Assembly: GCA_011050085.1 (NCBI GenBank)
Contig: DRGL01000081.1
Span: 78,270 to 142,269 of the forward strand
From: Pricia antarctica
Lineage (GTDB): Bacteria; Bacteroidota; Bacteroidia; Flavobacteriales; Flavobacteriaceae
DNA length: 64,000 nt
Direction: 5' to 3'
The notes under the pieces: model-generated
What the model saw: only the letters and a program-made list of their open reading frames with translations
Databases searched by the model: none
What the model was told of the DNA's origin: nothing
Program-made: the position numbers and the translations under genes
Shown here: piece by piece, positions 59,201 to 64,000 of the stretch
Position numbering within the stretch: position 1 is the first letter of the stretch
How the letters are laid out: the number at the start of each line of letters is the position of its first letter

Positions 59201-60080
59201 CTAAAATACCACGCCGTGTGGCAGGTCCCAAATGCACTTTGCCTACATCCTTGATGCGAATAGAAGTGAAATTTTCGGAAGTAACCACTGCGTTTTCTAT
59301 GTCTTCAATGGATTTCACATACCCCAGACCCCGAACGAGATATTCGGCTTGGTTCATTTCCAAGGTCTGTGCACCGATGTCTTGATTGCTCTGTTTTACC
59401 GCCTGTACGATGTCGGTCAGCCCAATACTATACTGACGCATTTTTTCGGGATCAACATCCACCTGATATTCTTGAACGTAGCCTCCAATTGAAGCTACTT
59501 CCGAAACACCTGAGGCCGTTGATAACCCATACTTTACGTAATAATCCTGAATACTGCGAAGTTCCTGCAGATCCCATCCCCCTGTAACATTCCCGTCGGT
59601 ATCACGGCCTTCTAAAGTATACCAGAATATTTGGCCCAATCCGGTAGCATCCGGACCTAAGGCAGGGTTGGCCTCGTCAGGTAATAATCCATTGGGCAAT
59701 GAATTCAATTTTTCTAGAATACGGCTGCGTGACCAATAGAATTCTACATCCTCTTCAAAAATGATATAGATGCTCGAGAACCCGAACATAGACGAACTCC
59801 GGATTGTTTTAACCCCGGGTATGCCCAATAACGAAGTTGTTAATGGATACGTAATCTGGTCTTCGATATCTTGTGGAGAACGCCCCGGCCAAGGGGTAAA
59901 GACAATCTGTTGGTTTTCGCCAATATCTGGAATAGCATCTACCGCAACGGGGTTTGAAGGCAAAATTCCCGTATCCCAATTGTAGGGGGCGTTGACAATA
60001 CCCCAGCCCACGAACAGGGTGAGCATAAGTACCGCAACCAACTTATTTTCTATAAGGAATTTTATAGCCTTATTCAACAT
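56295..60080 (-). CDS. cusA: CusA-type heavy-metal RND efflux pump
   Basis: This 1261-residue HME-family RND transporter exports Cu(I)/Ag(I) by proton antiport. Signatures are TPWPGRSPQDIEDQITYPLT near the start, SGIAIAIGTMVDVGVILAEN and the C-terminal FGIATDDGVVMATYLTQTFD. It is about 200 residues longer than E. coli CusA. An extra hydrophobic stretch of about 130 residues with several predicted helices lies between the two halves (about residues 525-660), and there is a further soluble insert near 760-830. The gene is coupled to the downstream TolC gene. Function is supported by the whole neighbourhood. Confidence 0.94.
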   Translation of the reverse strand: MLNKAIKFLIENKLVAVLMLTLFVGWGIVNAPYNWDTGILPSNPVAVDAIPDIGENQQIVFTPWPGRSPQDIEDQITYPLTTSLLGIPGVKTIRSSSMFGFSSIYIIFEEDVEFYWSRSRILEKLNSLPNGLLPDEANPALGPDATGLGQIFWYTLEGRDTDGNVTGGWDLQELRSIQDYYVKYGLSTASGVSEVASIGGYVQEYQVDVDPEKMRQYSIGLTDIVQAVKQSNQDIGAQTLEMNQAEYLVRGLGYVKSIEDIENAVVTSENFTSIRIKDVGKVHLGPATRRGILDKEGAEVVGGVVVARYGANPLEVINKVKEQINELSAGLPSKVLADGRTSQVTIVPFYDRTELIKETLGTLNEALTLEILITILVIIVMIFNLRAAILISGLLPVAILMVFITMKLFNVDANIVALSGIAIAIGTMVDVGVILAENMIRHLEDEKLRFANNGTEFTSNEIIYNATAEVSGAILTAVLTTIISFIPVFTMVGAEGKLFRPLAFTKTMALSASLVIALFLIPPLAAFLFRKTVSSQRTKYGINALLIVLGCIAIVYGYWLGLLLVAFGGPGIWFAKNQKASYDFSLLNFRLSLNKNTINVIISAVAIVLLLAQYWRPLGFDRSIIMNLIFVSIICFGLLGVFSLFRIYYARILNWALHNKLLFLIIPGTVLTLGILIMRNTGKEFMPSLSEGTFLLMPTSLPHAGAAENKRVLQQLDMAVASIPEVETVVGKAGRTESALDPAPLSMYENIIQYKSEYMRNTDGERQRYRVNEDGLFVLNNDKLVLNPNTDISDTINYEKSQLQAIAKREELIADEDGEYYRNWRPEIQSPDDIWNAITAVTKFPGVTSAPKLQPIETRLVMLQTGMRAPMGIKVKGQDLLEIEAFGLQLEDILKQAEGVKEQAVFADRIVGKPYLLIDIKRDHLARYGISIMDVQEILQVAIGGMPLTKTVEGRERYAIRVRYPRELRANPTDLASIYVPVAKGNPVPLGELVDIRYEKGPQVIKSEDTFLVGYVLFDKLDGFAEVNVVENAQALIQEKIDSGELVVPKGISYRFTGTYENQLRAEKTLSVVVPLALIIIFLILYFQFRSVATSLMVFTGIAVAFAGGFIMIWLYGQDWFLNFSFFGENLRDLFNMKTINLSVAVWVGFIALFGIATDDGVVMATYLTQTFDRESPTDKKEIRAATLEAAGQRIRPCLMTTVTTILALLPILTSTGKGSDIMIPMAIPIFGGMVIDITSYFIVPVLYSWKKEYQLKRANP

Positions 60081-60200
60081 ACAGTTTGATATTTAGACAG
60101 TTAGAAGTACAAGGGAGCAAAATTCCAAGTACAACAGGTTTAGCCCAGCTTGAATGTTCAGTGGGGCCGTTTTCCCGAGATTAACGGGACTGTCTTAAAA

Positions 60201-60617
60201 TCAAATTAAATAGGTCTCGTGCAGTATTTGCACGTCATGTATGAGAAAGGGGGGAGAATAAGCTTTAAAGGGAATGATGTTTACATCCGATGCTTCAAAG
60301 GAATTGATATAGGAATAAAGGAAGGATGCGATGAACGTCTGTTGCTCGAAAGTTAGGGTATGGTATGAAGTCTTAAGGTCATTATGACCATCCATCACAA
60401 TTTGCTCATCGGAGCAGCATGATTTTTCGGAAACAGTATTTTCGCAAGGCTGTGGCGCGAGTACTTTTTCCATGCCACAGGTCTCCACTTTATGAAGGAA
60501 TGAAAAATCGACCATAGTCTCTCCACAATAGTGCAGGTCTACCGCAAACGACATCGTAGTTAACATGACTACGAACGCCATACAGACTGCTATCGTTTTA
60601 TGGAACGTTTTTTTCAT
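60201..60617 (-). CDS. HYC_CC_PP family protein
   Basis: This small exported protein has about 138 residues. The ATG at 60617 (MKKTFHKTIAVCM) gives a signal peptide ending SFAVD. Its name-giving motifs are present: HYC (DLHYCGETM), CC (EKSCCSDE) and PP (AYSPPFLIHD). The family is uncharacterised, common in Bacteroidota and often upstream of metal efflux genes. His and Cys residues could bind copper. It lies 120 bp upstream of cusA on the same strand. A TACCTTTG box at 60624-60631 is close to the start. Confidence 0.85.
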   Translation of the reverse strand: MKKTFHKTIAVCMAFVVMLTTMSFAVDLHYCGETMVDFSFLHKVETCGMEKVLAPQPCENTVSEKSCCSDEQIVMDGHNDLKTSYHTLTFEQQTFIASFLYSYINSFEASDVNIIPFKAYSPPFLIHDVQILHETYLI

Positions 60618-60859
60618 TATACGCAAAGGTAGGCATTTTTGTCAATGTTGGATTTTGATTACCTAAAATTTACGTGATGTGAAGGGTACAGCATTACAGA
60701 AGTTGAAAAAATGATGTGCCGTTACCTATAAATAATTCATGCTAAATAATGGAAGACAATTTTTAAGATTGATTTGGACAGGCTTATGCGCTTATAATTA
60801 AACTTAAGTTCCCGTCGAAAAACTATGAATTCGTATATTAGGAAATAATTGCGATCAGT

Positions 60860-62485
60860 ATGCCGACACAACAATTTAATAGTATAGGTTTTTATAGGGT
60901 TGCCTGCCTAAAGTGGAAGTCAATGCTGATGTTTTGTTTGATGATATGCTTTGGGTGCAAAGAAACTGAAACTACCGATAAACCAAAAAAGCCGAATATC
61001 GTATTTATTCTAGCTGATGATTTTGGTGTACATGATTTAAGTATTTTGGGCAGCAAATATTATGAAACCCCAAATATTGATAAAATCGGTGAAGAAGGAA
61101 CGATTTTCACTCAAGGCTATGCTAACAGTCGGGTTTGTAGTCCATCGCGGGCCAGTATCCTTCTCGGGCAGTTTACTGCAAGACATGGAATTACCGATTG
61201 GATAGGCGCCGCCGCCGGTAAAGACTGGCGCAAGAACAACCATAACGATAAAATGCTTCCTGCAGACTACCTACATAACCTGCCCGATAAAGACACCACC
61301 TTGGCGGAAGCCTTTAAAGCCAATGGATACCGGACTTTTTTTGCAGGAAAATGGCATTTGGGAGAAAAGGGTTCATGGCCTGAAGATCATGGTTTTGAGG
61401 TGAATAAAGGAGGTTGGGAGGTGGGCAGCCCCAAAGGTGGATTTTTCTCACCTTGGGAAAATCCGAATTTAGAAAATACAGAAGATGGGGAAAACCTATC
61501 AATGCGACTTGCCAAGGAAACGTCGAAATTTATAGGTGAAAATAAGGATAGTACTTTCTTTGCCTACCTGTCTTTTTATGCCGTTCACGCTCCGATCCAA
61601 ACAACACAAGCAAAATGGAGAAAATATAGGGATAAGGCAGATGAAATGGGGATTAAAAATCAGGGTTACGAAATGGAACGGGTATTGCCCATCCGTATTG
61701 TACAGGATAATCCTATATACGCAGGACTAGTTGAACAAATGGACGATGCCGTCGGACTAGTTCTAGACACTTTAAAAGATTTGGGATTAGATAAGAATAC
61801 GATTGTTGTATTTACCTCCGACAACGGGGGAGTGGCATCTGGCGACGCTTTTTCAACGACCAATCTCCCATTAAGGGGTGGGAAGGGGTATCAATGGGAG
61901 GGAGGAGTGCGCGAGCCTTACTTCATCAAAGTACCTGGATTACAAAACGGGGCATCTATTGATTACCCGGTAACGGGGGCCGATTTTTACCCGACCTTAC
62001 TTGACTTAGCTGATATTCCTCTGAAAACAGAACAACATATTGACGGAGTCAGCCTTAAACCGCTATTCGAAGGGAAGAGTTTAGAGAGTAGGCCTTTGTT
62101 CTGGCATTATCCTCACTACGGTAATCAAGGCGGAAGTCCGTCATCAATGGTCAGGGAAGGCCAATGGAAATTGATACATTATTACGAAGACGGCCATCAA
62201 GAACTCTATAATCTGGAAGTAGACCCTGGCGAAACAATAGATGTATTTTCCGAAAATGTCCAAGTGGCCGAAAGAATGGGAGATTTGTTGCAATCCTATC
62301 TTGAGAAAGTTGAAGCCAAAATTCCAAGTAAAGACATAAACTTTGATGAAGCCTTGTCAAAGAGCAGCCACCGTGAGAAAGTCGAAATAGTAATGCCTAG
62401 ATTAGAAGCAGAACGTTTGGAATATTTATCCGAAAATTTTGAACCTAACGATACGTGGTGGGGCAGTAAGGTGACAATCGATTGA
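60860..62485 (+). CDS. sulfatase (formylglycine type), exported
   Basis: This 541-residue arylsulfatase-family enzyme removes sulfate esters, probably from algal or animal polysaccharides. The FGly motif is CSPSR (Cys93 to Arg97), the Cys type converted by a maturase. The metal ligands DD (LADDFG) and SDNGG, GKWHLG and FYAVHAPI are intact. The N-terminus has a hydrophobic, lipobox-like segment (LMICFGC), so it is exported. An alternative ATG lies at 60923. No maturase gene is in the window. Confidence 0.93.
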   Translation: MPTQQFNSIGFYRVACLKWKSMLMFCLMICFGCKETETTDKPKKPNIVFILADDFGVHDLSILGSKYYETPNIDKIGEEGTIFTQGYANSRVCSPSRASILLGQFTARHGITDWIGAAAGKDWRKNNHNDKMLPADYLHNLPDKDTTLAEAFKANGYRTFFAGKWHLGEKGSWPEDHGFEVNKGGWEVGSPKGGFFSPWENPNLENTEDGENLSMRLAKETSKFIGENKDSTFFAYLSFYAVHAPIQTTQAKWRKYRDKADEMGIKNQGYEMERVLPIRIVQDNPIYAGLVEQMDDAVGLVLDTLKDLGLDKNTIVVFTSDNGGVASGDAFSTTNLPLRGGKGYQWEGGVREPYFIKVPGLQNGASIDYPVTGADFYPTLLDLADIPLKTEQHIDGVSLKPLFEGKSLESRPLFWHYPHYGNQGGSPSSMVREGQWKLIHYYEDGHQELYNLEVDPGETIDVFSENVQVAERMGDLLQSYLEKVEAKIPSKDINFDEALSKSSHREKVEIVMPRLEAERLEYLSENFEPNDTWWGSKVTID

Positions 62486-62580
62486 CGCTTTTGGTATAAT
62501 AGCAATGCAGAAAGGCCCATTTAAGATATAGGAACACTAGGAATTTATAATGTCAATAAATTTCATAAAGCACCACAAAC

Positions 62581-63345
62581 TCATTTACCAAGTTTAGAGG
62601 CCGAAGCGCTATCCAAAAACAATCTGGTTTCATTGTGATTTCTCAAAATAGTGGCGGGGCAACCCGTACTAATAGTATGATACAAGGTATTGTAAATGGC
62701 TTCCGCCTTTCGTTCGTCAGGCACTACGCAACTTATGGCCTTGCAATCCATTATGGCGGTAATAGTCAGCGTTAGCGCCTGTTTGGGTACATCTTCAAAG
62801 GTGGGAAACCAGCCTTCGCCCAATTGTTGGTTTCTACAGGCGTTATCTAAATTGACCAGTTTGACCAGTTTAGGGTCGTCAAAATCCGCGACTGGGGGAT
62901 CGTTGAAAGCTATATGTCCGTTTTCGCCAATACCAATACAAGCGATGTCAATAGGATGGTTTATTAGCGCTTCGGAATAGTGGTTCATTTCGGTTTCGAC
63001 ATCATCGGCATCGCCATTTAGAAAATAGATTTTTTTTGGTTTTACCGCATTCAATATTCTATCCTTTAGATACTTTCTAAAACTGGCAGGATGCGAATCG
63101 GAAATATTCTTGTACTCGTCTAAATGGAAGACCGTTATTTTTTGCCATTCGATATCCTTTTCTTTTAAGGCTTCTAGAAATTTAAATTGTGAGGCTCCGG
63201 TCGCCAATATCATATTGGCATTTCCTTTTTCCGCAATCGCATCCGATAATTTTCGTTGCACAAAATCTGCAGCTGCCTTACCCAAGTCTACGGGCGTTTC
63301 GTAAATCGTAACCTCTAGTTTGTCTATTTTCAGGGTGCTTATCAT
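62581..63345 (-). CDS. nagB: glucosamine-6-phosphate deaminase
   Basis: This 254-residue cytoplasmic enzyme converts glucosamine 6-phosphate to fructose 6-phosphate and ammonia. Motifs: ILATGASQFKFLEAL (phosphate loop), HLDEY (residues 74-78), GIGENGHIAFNDPP and the C-terminal lid region. Length is close to E. coli NagB (266). Similarity to 6-phosphogluconolactonase is shared, but the GENGHIAFND motif favours NagB. It lies between the sulfatase and an Nramp transporter gene, convergent with the former. Confidence 0.93.
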   Translation of the reverse strand: MISTLKIDKLEVTIYETPVDLGKAAADFVQRKLSDAIAEKGNANMILATGASQFKFLEALKEKDIEWQKITVFHLDEYKNISDSHPASFRKYLKDRILNAVKPKKIYFLNGDADDVETEMNHYSEALINHPIDIACIGIGENGHIAFNDPPVADFDDPKLVKLVNLDNACRNQQLGEGWFPTFEDVPKQALTLTITAIMDCKAISCVVPDERKAEAIYNTLYHTISTGCPATILRNHNETRLFLDSASASKLGK

Positions 63346-63424
63346 AGTTTAAAGCTGCTTGATTATTAAATTAAAATGTATCTGTAGTGGCTTAAATGTA
63401 CTGCCTATTCTCGTTGTAAACTTC

Positions 63425-64000
63425 TTAAAAGAATTCCGCAATGGCGAACCAGGTCGTCAACAAAGAGAATAAAATAACGGCTACAATACCGATATTCCAA
63501 TTGATTTCCGCGGTGTATTGGTGCATAAGTTTTTTCTTGTTTATAAGGATGAAGATAGGAATTGCCACAGCCGGCAGGATACAGGCCTGAAAGGCTTGTG
63601 AAAATACCATCAGTGCAGGCGGGCGTTCCTCTAAAAAGACGGTTCCGAAGGTGAACATTAGCGCTACGAAAATGAGCAAACGCGATGCCGTGGACCGGAT
63701 GTTTCTCGGTGTACCTTGATAGTCGGCAATTAGCCAAGGAGCAATCAGCACAATCGGGAAAATGGTAGAGAGTCCCGCCCCTGCAATGCCAATAATTAAA
63801 ACAAAAGCTGCGGCCTTTCCACCGATAGGTTCAAAAAGGCCGATCATCTCAACGGTATTTTCAAGGGTCTGCCCAGAAATAAATAGCGTTCCCGCGGCAA
63901 CGGCCATAATGGCACCGCTCAATAAGAGCATCATAGAGGCTGAAACGGCGGCATCCCTTTTTTCTTCTTTTAAATTTTTTATGCCCCATCCTTTTTCTGC
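63425..64000 (-). CDS. Nramp-family divalent metal transporter, partial
   Basis: Only the 3' part of the gene is present; the frame continues to the window edge at 64000 without a start. The visible 191 codons carry helices typical of the Nramp C-terminal half, for example AAFVLIIGIAGAGLSTIFPI and PALMVFSQAFQACILPAVAI, and the upstream EKRDAAVSASMMLLLSGAIM segment. It probably imports Mn or Fe by H+ symport. The substrate-binding helix 1 motif (DPGN) lies outside the window, so specificity cannot be checked. Confidence 0.87.
   Translation of the reverse strand, partial: AEKGWGIKNLKEEKRDAAVSASMMLLLSGAIMAVAAGTLFISGQTLENTVEMIGLFEPIGGKAAAFVLIIGIAGAGLSTIFPIVLIAPWLIADYQGTPRNIRSTASRLLIFVALMFTFGTVFLEERPPALMVFSQAFQACILPAVAIPIFILINKKKLMHQYTAEINWNIGIVAVILFSLLTTWFAIAEFF

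Overview
The window comes from a member of the Bacteroidota, most likely a marine Flavobacteriaceae (Maribacter/Zobellia/Arenibacter-like). The signs are TonB-dependent receptors with carboxypeptidase-D-like N-terminal domains, paired with family-typical lipoproteins, DUF3108, DUF5689, DUF1080, DUF3347 and HYC_CC_PP proteins, promoters of the TTTG-N19-TAnnTTTG type, and a low-to-medium GC content. The genus is inferred from gene content only.

Layout. 1-681: gene-free, ending in a candidate ~105-nt small RNA with its own -7 box and intrinsic terminator. 859-4069: DUF3108 protein, tryptophan 2,3-dioxygenase and an M23 lipoprotein. 4148-9857: glucose-6-phosphate isomerase, a TonB receptor, a small membrane protein and a DUF1080 hydrolase. 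9895-10382: a decayed lipoprotein gene. 10565-15943: a secreted EEP-family nuclease divergent from a TonB receptor plus DUF5689/lamin-tail lipoprotein, plausibly an extracellular nucleic-acid or phosphate acquisition locus. 16154-19224: a four-PAS histidine kinase with two stand-alone receivers. 19456-25582: catalase-peroxidase and small household or unknown genes. 25815-28497: feoA-feoB plus a 49-aa Cys-rich Feo partner. 28927-31490: SCO protein, RseP and tRNA-Asn.

31442-38694 is an accessory stretch. It holds long gene-poor DNA, a patatin, Hsp20 behind a candidate sigma-54 promoter, a KirBac-type K+ channel, a hipBA toxin-antitoxin pair, the frameshifted C-terminal remnant of a tyrosine recombinase, a PQQ-type sugar dehydrogenase and another gene remnant. 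38747-44375 carries ion and osmotic functions: a CPA2 antiporter, an APC permease, MscS and a VIT1/CCC1-like protein.

44565-60617 is a 16-kb copper (probably also silver) resistance island, all on the minus strand. In transcription order it is HYC_CC_PP protein, CusA, TolC-like protein, HMA-AraC regulator, Csp-like four-helix Cu-binding protein, a multicopper oxidase fused to a CopB-like outer-membrane barrel, a DUF3347 lipoprotein, an SO_0444-like permease, a Cu P-type ATPase, a DUF305 protein and CusB. Together these would sense Cu, pump it from the cytoplasm (P-type ATPase), oxidise or bind it in the periplasm (oxidase, Csp, DUF3347) and expel it across the outer membrane (CusBA with TolC). 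The window ends with a sulfatase, glucosamine-6-phosphate deaminase and the 3' part of an Nramp transporter cut by the window edge.

All calls rest on reading the sequence and recalling family motifs. No database search was run.
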